Shown here piece by piece: positions 8,668-18,987 of a stretch of DNA of 64,000 bases (positions are counted from its first letter, which is position 1; every line of letters begins with the position of its first letter). The stretch spans positions 1 to 64,000 of the forward strand of contig JALWLL010000006.1 of the NCBI GenBank assembly GCA_026996295.1. Direction: 5' to 3'. Source of the stretch: Sulfurimonas sp. GTDB lineage: Bacteria; Campylobacterota; Campylobacteria; Campylobacterales; Sulfurimonadaceae. A model generated the notes under the pieces. That model searched no databases and had not been told where the DNA came from. It saw nothing but the letters and a program-made list of their open reading frames with translations. The position numbers and the translations under genes are program-made.

Positions 8668-10905
8668 CTACAGTTCCAAAAGAACCGTATCTCTTCTTGT
8701 CGCTTCAAATTTGCGGCAAGCTGACTCAAAAGCACCACCTTCCCCTATAAGAATACACTTATGTTTCGCCCTTGTTATCGCTGTATAGATCAGTTTTGTA
8801 TTGTGCATGATAAAGTGGGTAAAACTCATAGGTATCACCACTATATCGTACTCCATCCCCTGTACTTTATGAATCGTAAGCGCATAAGAGAGCATAAGAT
8901 GTGACTTCAACTCCTCATACTCATATGCCACGACTACATCTTCATTGGGATAAAAAACAAAAATCTGCTCCTCCTCTTCATCTATCTTAAAGAGCAGCCC
9001 GCTCATACCGTTAAAAATGCGTCTTTGTGCGGCATCTTCTCCCATTTTAAAGCCATCACCGCTCCATGAGGTCATATTTTCATTTTTGGTATGAACCACT
9101 TTGTCCATCAAACGAAACTCTACAGCGCCCTTTTTGACACTTTTTTTGGGGTTGGGATTAAAATACTCCTGCAAAACACTGTTAAGGTTATGGGAGCCGA
9201 GTATCCCCCCTTTCATAGGAGTGATCACCTGAAAATAGTTCAAGTACTCTTTGATCTCTTTGTTTTTGAGTCTGTATCTTGCCTTCTCAATCGAATCAAG
9301 CACCTTATGTACGATTTGCGCAACTATTGCCTGAGAGTTTTGCTCACGAACCTCACTCAGTTCACTCTGCGTCATAGTTTGTTTTAAGGCGTAATAATTT
9401 GGTATGCTCACATCCATAAACTCAAAATCTTCATACTTTTTTCTATATTGGGGAACAACACCTTTTCGTATCTCGTTGGCTATGAGAGTGATCGCCTGAT
9501 CTTCACTCTGACGGTAGATCTTTGTAAGTTTTACTATGGGTGCCAACTCACGACTCAGTGCATCGCTTAGTACATTGCCCGCACCGATAGGGGGAAGCTG
9601 TGCATCATCACCCACTATGATAACTACCGCTTTTTTATCCACCTTTGCCATAAGCCGTGCAAAGAGGGTTGAGTTTATCATAGAAGCTTCATCTATCAGT
9701 ACTACCGAGTAGGGAAAAGTATCACGATCTTCATGTTTGACAAGCAAAGACTGTATGGTCGCACTCTCAAAACCTGTCGTATCGGCTATACGTTGTGAGG
9801 CGATACCGCTGAGGGCACAGGTGATGATCTCTTTTTCCTCGTAGCGAGTGTTTAAAAGTCTGAGAATCGTTTTGGAAGTCGTACTTTTTCCTGTTCCCGC
9901 ATATCCTACCAAAAAGAGTATGCTAGCGCCATTGTTGATGATCTCTACAGCTTCTCGTTGTTGCTCACCCAGCTGAAGCTCGCTTTCTTTCAAAAAACTC
10001 TCAAGATCTTTGACAAACACCCCGTTATCACGTTTGGCACGGGTAGTAAAGCTTTCATACAAAAACTTTTCAGCATCGTAAAGTCGTGCCGGAGAGACAC
10101 GGTCGTTTTTCATGATCACAATGCTCTGCTGCGCCACTCTCTCGATAAGAGCCGCTTCATAAAGATGGTTTTTATCCCTAAATCCCAAAAGTTCATCAAG
10201 TCCGCTAAAGAGGATCTCCTTTGCTATACAGGAGTTGCCCTGCTGTTCACAGTAGTTGAGCAGTACATAGTCCATAGCGGAGCTGATTCGCTTCTCATTC
10301 TCTTTTTCTATCCCCATTTTCAGTGCCAATTCATCGGCACGTTTGAAGCCTATGGAGTTTACAGAGGTGAGTATATACGGGTTTGCTTGTATCTTTTTGG
10401 AGGGCTCCTCTACATCTTTCATGGCAGTAGCTATGGTGGTAAGCAAAGAGGGAGTAACATCATAAGGGCTTAGAAACTCTCCAAGCTCACGCATGGAACG
10501 AAACTTCTTCCAAGAGGACTGTATCTTTTTGAGACGCTTCTCTTTTATGCCGTTAAACTCTAAAAGCCGCTCTATATCGTTATCTAAAATATGGACAAGA
10601 CCCTCTTCACCAAACTTCTCTATAAGCTCGGCAGAGAGTTTTTTTGTAAAACCTTTGACGATTTTATTTAAAAAGAAAAAAAGTTGATTTTGGTTGACTT
10701 TAAGGGAGTCAAATTTGAAAGTTTTGCCATATTTTTTATGCTCCTGCCACACCCCTTTCAGTGTTATAGCAGAGCCTTTGAGGTTTTTCACATCACTCTC
10801 ATAGTAAGTACCGCTGATCTTTTCGCCACTTTTGAGTACGGCTATAAAAAAACCTTCATCTTCAAAAAGTATGCGCTCGATCTGCCCTATGAGAGTTTCA
10901 CTCAA
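8668..10905 (-). CDS. RecD2-like ATP-dependent helicase (AAA ATPase, SF1)
   Basis: Walker A LVGYAGTGKSTTSKT, Walker B VVLIDEASMIN, C-terminal TIHKVQGMEYDIV..AITRAKHKCILIG; RecD2-like N-terminal OB domain. Confidence 0.88.
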   Translation of the reverse strand: MSETLIGQIERILFEDEGFFIAVLKSGEKISGTYYESDVKNLKGSAITLKGVWQEHKKYGKTFKFDSLKVNQNQLFFFLNKIVKGFTKKLSAELIEKFGEEGLVHILDNDIERLLEFNGIKEKRLKKIQSSWKKFRSMRELGEFLSPYDVTPSLLTTIATAMKDVEEPSKKIQANPYILTSVNSIGFKRADELALKMGIEKENEKRISSAMDYVLLNYCEQQGNSCIAKEILFSGLDELLGFRDKNHLYEAALIERVAQQSIVIMKNDRVSPARLYDAEKFLYESFTTRAKRDNGVFVKDLESFLKESELQLGEQQREAVEIINNGASILFLVGYAGTGKSTTSKTILRLLNTRYEEKEIITCALSGIASQRIADTTGFESATIQSLLVKHEDRDTFPYSVVLIDEASMINSTLFARLMAKVDKKAVVIIVGDDAQLPPIGAGNVLSDALSRELAPIVKLTKIYRQSEDQAITLIANEIRKGVVPQYRKKYEDFEFMDVSIPNYYALKQTMTQSELSEVREQNSQAIVAQIVHKVLDSIEKARYRLKNKEIKEYLNYFQVITPMKGGILGSHNLNSVLQEYFNPNPKKSVKKGAVEFRLMDKVVHTKNENMTSWSGDGFKMGEDAAQRRIFNGMSGLLFKIDEEEEQIFVFYPNEDVVVAYEYEELKSHLMLSYALTIHKVQGMEYDIVVIPMSFTHFIMHNTKLIYTAITRAKHKCILIGEGGAFESACRKFEATRRDTVLLEL

Positions 10906-10908
10906 AAA

Positions 10909-11793
10909 TTATGCCTTTACCCTCTTGAGACGATCCTCTTCCTGCGCTTTATAAAGCTCCGCGCACCCACGGGAAAGCTCACGAATCTTGAGTATATAGT
11001 TTTGGCGTTCCGTTTGAGAGATCGCTTTTCTTGCATCGAGTACATTAAAGGTATTTGAAGCCATCATACACAGATCGTATGCCGGAAGTGGAAGTCCCGC
11101 TTCCAAAGTGCGTTTACACTCATCACTTTTTGCATTAAACTCGGCAAAAAGCATATCGGTATCTGCTATTTCAAAATTATACTTGGAGAACTCTATCTCA
11201 CTCTCTTTATGCACATCTTTATAAAGTGTTTTGTTCCCCTCTTTATCAACGTTCCACACAATATCAAACACATTGTCCACCCCTTGCAGATACATCGCAA
11301 GACGCTCTGTTCCGTACGTGATCTCTACAGCTACGGGTTTACACTCTATACCGCCAACTTGTTGGAAGTAGGTAAACTGGGTCACTTCCATACCGTTGAG
11401 CCACACTTCCCATCCAAGACCCCATGCACCAAGGGTTGGCGACTCCCAGTTATCTTCTATAAAACGTATATCGTGCTCTTTCACATCAAGCCCAAGATAC
11501 TCCAACGACTTCAAATAAAGCTCTTGAATGTTATCCGGTGAAGGTTTGATAAGTGCCTGAAACTGATAGTAACTTCCCAAACGGTTCGGGTTCTCCCCAT
11601 AGCGACCATCTGTCGGTCGGCGAGAGGGCGCTACATAGGCAACCGCCCACGGCTGAGAATCGAGTGAACGTAAAAACGTTGCAGGGTGAAAGGTTCCGGC
11701 ACCTGCCGGAATATCATAAGGCTGTACAATGTTGCACCCCTCTTTCATCCAAAACTCCTGTAGTTTTAGTAACATCTCGCTAAAAGTAATCAT
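10909..11793 (-). CDS. glyQ: Glycyl-tRNA synthetase alpha subunit
   Basis: [42 protein letters not shown].. canonical GlyQ; start trimmed to MITFSEML. Confidence 0.97.
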   Translation of the reverse strand: MITFSEMLLKLQEFWMKEGCNIVQPYDIPAGAGTFHPATFLRSLDSQPWAVAYVAPSRRPTDGRYGENPNRLGSYYQFQALIKPSPDNIQELYLKSLEYLGLDVKEHDIRFIEDNWESPTLGAWGLGWEVWLNGMEVTQFTYFQQVGGIECKPVAVEITYGTERLAMYLQGVDNVFDIVWNVDKEGNKTLYKDVHKESEIEFSKYNFEIADTDMLFAEFNAKSDECKRTLEAGLPLPAYDLCMMASNTFNVLDARKAISQTERQNYILKIRELSRGCAELYKAQEEDRLKRVKA

Positions 11794-11897
11794 ATATACC
11801 CCATATAAATAGTAAAATTTCGACATTATATCAATGGTGGGCTTGCTTATTAATAAATGTCCGTGTATAATATTTAAAACAATACGGTGAGTACTTT

Positions 11898-13235
11898 ATG
11901 ATAAAAATAGTTTTATTCCTATCTTTTGCTTTCTTTTTTGTCGGGTGTGAAAAAGCTTCGACAGTAACCACTACCACTGAAAACGAGTCGAATACTAGCC
12001 CCATTGAAGGTGATGTCTCTTCCCCCTCAGCTACAGAATGTTTCAACACAACCATAGAAGCAGCGAGTTCTACGCCTATGCTCACTATACTTATTAGCTA
12101 TAACAATCAAACTATCAGCTCCGATGAGCTTACATGGGCTCAAAAGCTTTACGGTAAAGAGCTGCATCAGCTCAATAGTTACTATTTGCAAGCAAGCAAC
12201 ACAAAGTTTGAATTTGCTCAGGCAAGTGAGAGTGCAGGGTGTGAAAACGACGGTGTGATCTCAGTGAAGCTTAACAAAAACCACCCAAATTCATCCTACC
12301 TCTCAAGTGTCTATCCGGACCTGGAAGCAGCACTTGTTAGTGCCGATGAGAAAATTAACTTCTCAAATTTCGATGCAGATGCAAACGGACACATAACCCC
12401 TGATGAACTTGTGATCACCTTTATTATTGCCGGATATGAAGATGCTTATGAGGGGTATCATGTTTACAACGGTATATGGGCGCATATGTCCTGCATGGAA
12501 TCTTCTAACACCCCGCTGCTTGATGGTGTAACACTCATGGGCTGTAACGACGGTGGGACATTTGCACTTTTTGGAGAACTGCATGACAGATACTACGTAA
12601 CACACGATGCAACGGTAGGGATCATTGCCCATGAGCTTGGTCACTCCGCCTTTGCTTTACCTGATCTTTACAACACCCAAGGGGCTACAGGCGGTATAGG
12701 TATATTTGGTCTTATGGGCGGCGGATCTTGGGCGCAAAGTTCACTTAGTGAATATCCCGGCGACACACCGACACACTTTAGTGCATGGAGCAAGATATAC
12801 AACGGTTGGATCACACCACAGCTTGCTCAAGCAGGCACGACACATACACTCAGCGAAACTGCCTCTGATACCTACAATATCATTAAAATTCCCATCAGTT
12901 CTACAGAGTACTATCTTCTGGAGAACAGAAACAACAGCGGTTACGACAAAGGACTCTTTGCTTTGGAGGGGAACTTTAATGGAGGGATGGCTCTATGGCG
13001 CATCAATGAAGCCAAGCTCAGCAGCTACTACCTCAGTATCAATGAGGTCAACGCAGACACCTCAAACAAAGGGGTGGATCTTGTTGAGGCTGCAAACAAT
13101 GTGATAGATACACAACTAAGTAACGGGAATGAGGCAAATCTTTTTTATGCGCCAAATGTAAGCAGCTACTCTTATCAAAGTGATATCAGTGATATTTCAC
13201 AACGCGGTTCTGTTATGACACTTACTATAAACTAA
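11898..13235 (+). CDS. M6 (immune inhibitor A-like) family metalloprotease, lipoprotein
   Basis: Lipobox FFVGC; zinc motif GIIAHELGHSAFALPDLYN; GLMGGGSW motif typical of M6 peptidases. Confidence 0.88.
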   Translation: MIKIVLFLSFAFFFVGCEKASTVTTTTENESNTSPIEGDVSSPSATECFNTTIEAASSTPMLTILISYNNQTISSDELTWAQKLYGKELHQLNSYYLQASNTKFEFAQASESAGCENDGVISVKLNKNHPNSSYLSSVYPDLEAALVSADEKINFSNFDADANGHITPDELVITFIIAGYEDAYEGYHVYNGIWAHMSCMESSNTPLLDGVTLMGCNDGGTFALFGELHDRYYVTHDATVGIIAHELGHSAFALPDLYNTQGATGGIGIFGLMGGGSWAQSSLSEYPGDTPTHFSAWSKIYNGWITPQLAQAGTTHTLSETASDTYNIIKIPISSTEYYLLENRNNSGYDKGLFALEGNFNGGMALWRINEAKLSSYYLSINEVNADTSNKGVDLVEAANNVIDTQLSNGNEANLFYAPNVSSYSYQSDISDISQRGSVMTLTIN

Positions 13236-13245
13236 AGAGGTATTT

Positions 13246-13620
13246 ATGAAATCATTACTTGTTTTTTTACTCCTGTTGGCTCCACTCTTTGGAGCACCCG
13301 CCTTTAATCAACCAAGGAAGTTCACACAATCTGATGGAACTACCTTTACAGCCAGAGCTTTTGGGAACCAGCATCTTCACTGGATCCAAACACCAGATGG
13401 TGAGGTTTTACTCTATAACTCTAAGAGTAAAAATTTTGAATATGCCAAGATACAAAACAACCAGCTCAAGCCATCCGGAACCAGATACAACAAAGAGAAC
13501 TCCATAAGAACCCGCTCACAAGCCCGTGTCAACAAAATAAACAAAGAAGAGCTCTACAAGCTTTGGTCATTGAAACAAAAAGAGTTTAATGAAAAAAGAG
13601 GCTTACAAAATCGGCACTAA
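13246..13620 (+). CDS. Small secreted protein resembling the N-terminal propeptide region of M6 proteases
   Basis: Signal peptide MKSLLVFLLLLAPLFGAPA; FTQSDGTTFTARAFGNQHLHWIQTPDGEVLLYNSKSKNFEYA resembles M6 proregion (..QPDGT..R..GDE..HW..T.DGY..). Confidence 0.65.
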   Translation: MKSLLVFLLLLAPLFGAPAFNQPRKFTQSDGTTFTARAFGNQHLHWIQTPDGEVLLYNSKSKNFEYAKIQNNQLKPSGTRYNKENSIRTRSQARVNKINKEELYKLWSLKQKEFNEKRGLQNRH

Positions 13621-13623
13621 GGC

Positions 13624-14481
13624 TTATGCCATTTTACATACAATATCGCCGACTTCCTGACCCAAAGAGGAGGCAACCACATTGCATTTTACTTTCAACA
13701 AAAAGCAGATTCCCTCTTTGTGTGACGGGGTGAGACACTCATAATTTCCCATCCCTTTAGAGATCACAAGATCGGCCTGATCAAAAAGCTTTTGTGCATA
13801 GGGGTTGGCTCTGTTATAGGTAAACCCTGGAGTATTTACCCCGCTGTCAACCAGCTCACATAAGGTATCAAACCCCGTTTCTTTGGCTTCTTTGAGCGTG
13901 ACATCGTTGATAATCGGCGTCCCACGCACCATGTATGAGAACGCTATTTGAGGGTACAGCTCTTGGAGTGTCTGTATATACAGATGATCAAAGATATGCT
14001 CTCCGACATTATCTCCAAGAACCACTACATTTTTGGCATTTGCAAGTCTCTCCTGTAGCTTCTCAAAATCGTTGTGGGAAAATTCTGTATGAAAAATTTT
14101 ACCGAGTTCCTCTTTGAGATCAAACTCCACCTCTGCTGCCAAATCTATGACATTACCCGCAACTGCTATTTTTGTAGCTGTGAGAAGTTTGTTCTTGCTT
14201 CTTAGAAGCTGCTCTTTCAGAAGTGGCATAAAGGAGAGTGCTTTGCGTGTTGAGAGCGCTTTAACCTCATCATAGAGGTCTTCTTTTTGGGCAAGCTGTG
14301 CCATGGTTTCATACACATCTGCTGCGATCTCAGGGGGACTTAACTCAAAAGAGAAGTTTTGAGACATATCCTCAACTGTTGTGAGTAAAGTATGTTCAAG
14401 AGATTGTGATGCATTGATGGCATAAGCAACTTTCAAACTTTGCTTGATTATGCAACCAACACACGCTTCATCTATTTTCAT
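13624..14481 (-). CDS. DUF89 family protein (damage-control phosphatase-like)
   Basis: N-terminal DEACVGCIIKQ, VVLGDNVGEHIFDHL, DLVISKGMGNYE motifs of DUF89. Confidence 0.82.
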   Translation of the reverse strand: MKIDEACVGCIIKQSLKVAYAINASQSLEHTLLTTVEDMSQNFSFELSPPEIAADVYETMAQLAQKEDLYDEVKALSTRKALSFMPLLKEQLLRSKNKLLTATKIAVAGNVIDLAAEVEFDLKEELGKIFHTEFSHNDFEKLQERLANAKNVVVLGDNVGEHIFDHLYIQTLQELYPQIAFSYMVRGTPIINDVTLKEAKETGFDTLCELVDSGVNTPGFTYNRANPYAQKLFDQADLVISKGMGNYECLTPSHKEGICFLLKVKCNVVASSLGQEVGDIVCKMA

Positions 14482-14954
14482 TATTTATCTGCATGTTCTT
14501 CTATCGCTTTGTTCCACATGAGTTTGTATTTTCTTCTCATAAACTCAACCTCTTTTTGTGTCAGTTTAAGTTGCTCGGTTAGTGTTGCGATCGTTTTTCT
14601 GTCTTCATCGTAGAGTTCCTGTAAAGAGGCCAATGCTTCTTTTAAAAACTCATTTTCATTTCTGACCGATTCTATCGTCTCATCTTTAGCGTCAAGAACC
14701 TTCTCATGAAGATTGATGATCGTACCTATTGTTTTTTCAACAAACTGCGGCTGTACGATCATCTCGTGGGTATTATGCTTAGAGAGCTCTTTGAGTTTGG
14801 CGGGCACAACCTCACCGACACCGCGAGAGGGATCGATATAGCGCACCCCGTTTTCAACTTTTACAGTAAGTTTTCCACGCTCAATAAGATCTTCTATAGC
14901 TGATAACTCCAAACCTGTCAGATTGGAATACTCATCATCACTCATCCACTTCAT
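14481..14954 (-). CDS. DUF3972-like coiled-coil protein
   Basis: N-terminal HTH-like segment and long C-terminal coiled coil, as in a Campylobacterota conserved family. Confidence 0.6.
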   Translation of the reverse strand: MKWMSDDEYSNLTGLELSAIEDLIERGKLTVKVENGVRYIDPSRGVGEVVPAKLKELSKHNTHEMIVQPQFVEKTIGTIINLHEKVLDAKDETIESVRNENEFLKEALASLQELYDEDRKTIATLTEQLKLTQKEVEFMRRKYKLMWNKAIEEHADK

Positions 14955-14978
14955 AATACCCCTTTGAGTAAGTGGGAT

Positions 14979-15479
14979 CTATTTGGAAATGATCGTTTCA
15001 ATCTCCAAAGAATCCATTTCAACTTTTTTAGCTTTTGCTATACGATCCTCTTTTAACTTGATCGCCAGCTCTTCATTGTCAAGTGCAAGTATCTGCATAG
15101 CAAGGTATGCAGAGTTTATAGCTCCCGCTTTTCCTATTGCTACTGTAGCAACCGGCATTCCAGCCGGCATCTGTACAGTTGAAAGAAGCGCATCGATACC
15201 ACTGAGTGCAGATGCACTCATAGGAACACCAATGATCGGCTTTACTGTTTTAGAAGACAAAACACCTGCAAGATGTGCCGCCATACCGGCAGCAGCAATA
15301 AAAACCTGTGCACCTTTTTCTTCTGCTTCACGAATATATGTTGCCGTTCTCTCAGGCGAGCGGTGGGCTGAAGAGATAATCATCTCATAGTTAACACCAA
15401 ATGCCTCAAATGTGTCTGAACAAGACTTCATTATCTCATAATCACTTTTACTACCCATCACGATTGATACAAACTTCAT
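14979..15479 (-). CDS. purE: 5-(carboxyamino)imidazole ribonucleotide mutase
   Basis: VSIVMGSKSDYEIMKSCSDTFEAFGVNYEMIISSAHRSPERT canonical PurE. Confidence 0.97.
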   Translation of the reverse strand: MKFVSIVMGSKSDYEIMKSCSDTFEAFGVNYEMIISSAHRSPERTATYIREAEEKGAQVFIAAAGMAAHLAGVLSSKTVKPIIGVPMSASALSGIDALLSTVQMPAGMPVATVAIGKAGAINSAYLAMQILALDNEELAIKLKEDRIAKAKKVEMDSLEIETIISK

Positions 15480-15524
15480 TTGCTATCCTCAATTTTTTTT
15501 TGAGATTATACCATTATATTTCAT

Positions 15525-16817
15525 TTAACTTTTCGGATATGTCCCCATATCCTCATGGGAAGGGATTCTTAAAAAGGTGTATTGTGGAAGTTTTGTCGGT
15601 AATTTTATTGGATTTGTATTACCGCTGTGCACCTCCTGCCAAACTTTAGCATTTTTTGCCAAAAGTTTTTTGAGCTTGACATAAACTTTGCCGTCTCTCT
15701 CATACGTGCTGCCAATCTCATTATCGAGCATCTCTATTTTCGTACCCAGCGGAGCAACCACTTCAAGTTCATCCCCCGGCAATGTTTTATATTTACACAA
15801 AAAATACTCCCCGCTCTCATCAACCTGTCCACTTACCTGATGGGTTCCTAGTTGCATAGTAAAGTCAAGCGACTGTGTATCGTGCTTTTCAAATGGTCGC
15901 GAAATAAGATAAGCATCTGTATAACCGCGGTTTTGCAGCGATTCGAGTTCATACTGATATTTTGCACTATCGAGTATATCGCTGTAATAATCATCGATAG
16001 CCATTCTGTAAGCTTTTGCCGTAACAGCCGCATAATACGCTGTTTTTGTACGCCCCTCTATCTTGACACTATCAACCACACCACTCTCTAGTATCTCCTG
16101 CATATGAGAAGCAAGGTTGAGATCTTTTGAATTCATGATGTACGTTCCTATCCCCTCCTCCTCTTCAAGTTTAAAGAGAGTTCCGGTCTCAGGATTTGCG
16201 GCATAGATCTCATAAGGAAAACGGCAATCATTCGCACAACTTCCACGGTTAGGCACACGGCCGCTTTGAAGTGTTGAGATAAGACAACGACCGGAATAGG
16301 CAAAACACATACTTCCGTGCACAAAAACTTCCAACTCAAGCTCCGGAAGCTCTTTTTTTATCTCTACAAGATCTTTCAGTGAGATCTCACGTGCAGTGAT
16401 GATACGGGTCGCACCCATATCGGCATACACCTTTGCATCAAGAACATTCATAACATTTGCCTGCGTTGAAAGGTGTAGCGGCATATCGGGGACAAGGTCA
16501 TGACACAGTTTGAGCACACCGGGTGTTGCTACTATAAACGCATCGGGTTTAAGCTCTGCCATTGTAAGTATATGTTTTTTTAAAAGATTAAGCTGGGAAT
16601 TAAAAGGGAAACCGTTTATAGTCGCATACACTTTTTTGCCTCGCTCGTGAGCGTAGTTGATACCCTCCTCAAAGTCCTCAAAACTAAACTCTTTTCCAGA
16701 GCGTATGCGAAGGGAGAAATGGCTCACTCCCCCATAAACGGCATCTGCACCAAAATCGAGTGCTATTTTTAATTTTTCTAAAGTTCCTGCGGGGGAGAGA
16801 AGTTCTACTTTTTGCAT
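15525..16817 (-). CDS. U32 family peptidase (TrhP/RlhA-type, RNA hydroxylation)
   Basis: VELLSPAGTLEKLKIALDFGADAVYGG, VHGSMCFAYSGRCLIS, NRGSCANDCRFPYEI. Confidence 0.9.
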   Translation of the reverse strand: MQKVELLSPAGTLEKLKIALDFGADAVYGGVSHFSLRIRSGKEFSFEDFEEGINYAHERGKKVYATINGFPFNSQLNLLKKHILTMAELKPDAFIVATPGVLKLCHDLVPDMPLHLSTQANVMNVLDAKVYADMGATRIITAREISLKDLVEIKKELPELELEVFVHGSMCFAYSGRCLISTLQSGRVPNRGSCANDCRFPYEIYAANPETGTLFKLEEEEGIGTYIMNSKDLNLASHMQEILESGVVDSVKIEGRTKTAYYAAVTAKAYRMAIDDYYSDILDSAKYQYELESLQNRGYTDAYLISRPFEKHDTQSLDFTMQLGTHQVSGQVDESGEYFLCKYKTLPGDELEVVAPLGTKIEMLDNEIGSTYERDGKVYVKLKKLLAKNAKVWQEVHSGNTNPIKLPTKLPQYTFLRIPSHEDMGTYPKS

Positions 16818-16901
16818 CTGTGTTCTCGTTTACGCCCTAAGTTTGCTTACTTAGAGCAAGTTTTTTTGAAAGTTTATCTAATTTTTTATTATGAAGATGT
16901 T

Positions 16902-17591
16902 TTACTGCCCGCCAAATTGCTCCAAGAGCGCTTCAATATCATCAGTAGAAGCCAGATCTTCTGTCGTATCCCCCACAATATGTTTTGCAGAAGAAACACG
17001 TTTCTCATCATCTATCTTACCTTCAAAGAGTGTATTCATGTATTTTGAAAGTGCGCGCATCACATTGATGACTCGCTCAATTTTTTGACGGTGGATATCT
17101 TGATACTGCATAATATCCATAATATTTAGTATTGAATCTCCACTGTTTTGTAAGGCTTCTATCGTTTCATTGACATCACTCACCACCGCTTCATTTTTTT
17201 CAAGCTGTGTTTGAAATACGGCAACATCAGGAAATTTTGCACTTAACGTTTGAAAAAGCTCGATATTGGAATGAATCACTTCTAAAATCTTTTCTAGGGA
17301 CTCCTCTTTTTCCATCAGATCAGAACTGATCCCTTCGATGATATCAAAGATCTCACTCGCTTTCTCTTCGCTCTCTTTGGTAACATCATCAAGCTGATGC
17401 ACCATTTTATTTTCATCTGTTGCAGGGTAAGGCAGCTTCTCTTCCAAGATATCATGAACAATATCATCTTCTTCTACTTCTTCCGAAGCAGCTGCATCAG
17501 TATCTTGTTCTTCTGCAACCTCTTCATCTTCAAGTCCATCAAGATCATCGATCTCTCCACTCATTAAGGCATCTAATTCTTCTTGGGTCAT
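16902..17591 (-). CDS. CheZ-like chemotaxis phosphatase
   Basis: MQYQDIHRQKIERVINVMRAL (CheZ core) plus acidic N-terminus and C-terminal DDIEALLEQFGG. Confidence 0.75.
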   Translation of the reverse strand: MTQEELDALMSGEIDDLDGLEDEEVAEEQDTDAAASEEVEEDDIVHDILEEKLPYPATDENKMVHQLDDVTKESEEKASEIFDIIEGISSDLMEKEESLEKILEVIHSNIELFQTLSAKFPDVAVFQTQLEKNEAVVSDVNETIEALQNSGDSILNIMDIMQYQDIHRQKIERVINVMRALSKYMNTLFEGKIDDEKRVSSAKHIVGDTTEDLASTDDIEALLEQFGGQ

Positions 17592-17671
17592 GAATACTTC
17601 TCCATTATAAAACTAGCTAAATTTAATTTTAACCACTATAATAACATAAAAAATCTAAATGTGAGAATATT

Positions 17672-18451
17672 ATGATAGTAGATTTACACAACCATACTCC
17701 CCTTTGCAATCATGCCGAAGGTGAGATCGATGCCTATATAGAAGCTGCCATTAAAAACGGTATCCAGTATTTTGGTTTTTCAGATCATGCACCGATGAAT
17801 TTTGACCCCTCATACCGCATGAGTTTTGAGCAGATGCAACGCTATGAAGCGGATGTTCTCGATGCCAAAGCAAGATATGCAGATAAGATAGAGATACTGC
17901 TTGGCTATGAAGTTGATTACCTTCGAGGGCATATGGATCCAAGAGTTCTCAATGCCAATGTCGATTATCTTATTGGTTCTGTGCATTTTCTTGATGAGTG
18001 GGGCTTTGACAATCCCGAGTTTATCGGACGCTATGAAAATGAGGATATCGATCTCATTTGGCAAAAATATTTTCACGCTATAGAAGATATGGCAAAAAGC
18101 AGGCTTTTTGATATAGTCGGGCACCTCGACCTTATAAAAATTTTCAAATTTATGCCAAGACAAAAGATAGAAGATATCGCAAAAAATGCTCTTGTGGCTA
18201 TTAAAGAGAATGATATGGTCTTAGAGATAAATGTAGCGGGTTACAGAAAACCCGTAGCCGAGGCGTACCCCTCTTTGTCTTTGCTCAAAGAGGCGTACAA
18301 GCTTGATATCCCCATCACCTTTGCTTCTGATGCTCACAAACCTGAACAGGTAGGTCTCTTTAGCACTGAGGTTCACAAGATGGCACAAAGTGTCGGCTAT
18401 ACGGAGTGTGCTCTTTTTCGTAATAGAGAAAGAGAGCTTATAAAGTTTTAA
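17672..18451 (+). CDS. PHP-family histidinol-phosphatase
   Basis: DLHNHTPLCNHAEGEIDAYIEAAIKNGIQYFGFSDHAPM, DIVGHLDLIKIF, FASDAHKPEQVG. Confidence 0.88.
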   Translation: MIVDLHNHTPLCNHAEGEIDAYIEAAIKNGIQYFGFSDHAPMNFDPSYRMSFEQMQRYEADVLDAKARYADKIEILLGYEVDYLRGHMDPRVLNANVDYLIGSVHFLDEWGFDNPEFIGRYENEDIDLIWQKYFHAIEDMAKSRLFDIVGHLDLIKIFKFMPRQKIEDIAKNALVAIKENDMVLEINVAGYRKPVAEAYPSLSLLKEAYKLDIPITFASDAHKPEQVGLFSTEVHKMAQSVGYTECALFRNRERELIKF

Positions 18452-18891
18452 TCTTGCGTATTTACCAACCACATAGAGAAAATATCCAAATAGTTCCAGA
18501 AACTTTGTATGTACTCCTCTGTGATCCCCTCATCGGCAAGTGGCTCCAAAAGGGGGATATAAAGCTCTAACCAGCTTTTTCTTCCCGCTTCATCTATACG
18601 AAAAGGTGCATGACGCCCCACCATTTGATGATCACCTCTGCTTTGTGTAAAATACTCGGGCCCTCCACATATCTCTATGAGAAAATCAGCCGCATGCTTT
18701 TGTGCTTCTGCAAAATCATCTTCATCGTGAACAGGAAACAAAAATGCAATATCACTTGTTTTAATCGCTTCATAGTGGGCATTGACAATCTCCCTAAATC
18801 TCTTTTCGCCAACCTCATGTAAAAAACCGGGATGAGGCTTGGCAACTGCAGGTCTCACTCCAATAGTTCCATCACTGATATTTAGTTTCAT
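18448..18891 (-). CDS. Truncated hemoglobin
   Basis: GEKRFREIVNAHYEAI..., ADFLIEICGGPEYFTQSRGDHQMVGRHAPFRIDEAGRKSWLELY as in group II-like truncated globins. Confidence 0.85.
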   Translation of the reverse strand: MKLNISDGTIGVRPAVAKPHPGFLHEVGEKRFREIVNAHYEAIKTSDIAFLFPVHDEDDFAEAQKHAADFLIEICGGPEYFTQSRGDHQMVGRHAPFRIDEAGRKSWLELYIPLLEPLADEGITEEYIQSFWNYLDIFSMWLVNTQD

Positions 18892-18905
18892 TTTATTTAT
18901 GCCCT

Positions 18906-18939
18906 TAAAAAAATTTGTCTATTTTATAAAAAAATTTGT
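18906..18939. promoter_or_regulatory. 13-bp perfect direct repeat (TAAAAAAATTTGT) at 21-bp period in divergent promoter
   Basis: Copies at 18906-18918 and 18927-18939, read directly. Confidence 0.5.
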
Positions 18940-18987
18940 TACATTCCTATAAAATAATCTAAAACTAATAAAGCAAAGAGAAAGATT

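Noticed and set aside
9958-10473. 171-aa plus-strand ORF
   Set aside because: Antisense to the clearly coding RecD2-like helicase; no family resemblance, shadow ORF.
12706-13104. 132-aa plus-strand ORF in another frame
   Set aside because: Lies inside the M6 protease in an alternative frame; no family match recognised.
14983-15390. 135-aa plus-strand ORF
   Set aside because: Antisense shadow of purE with low-complexity A/S/I composition.
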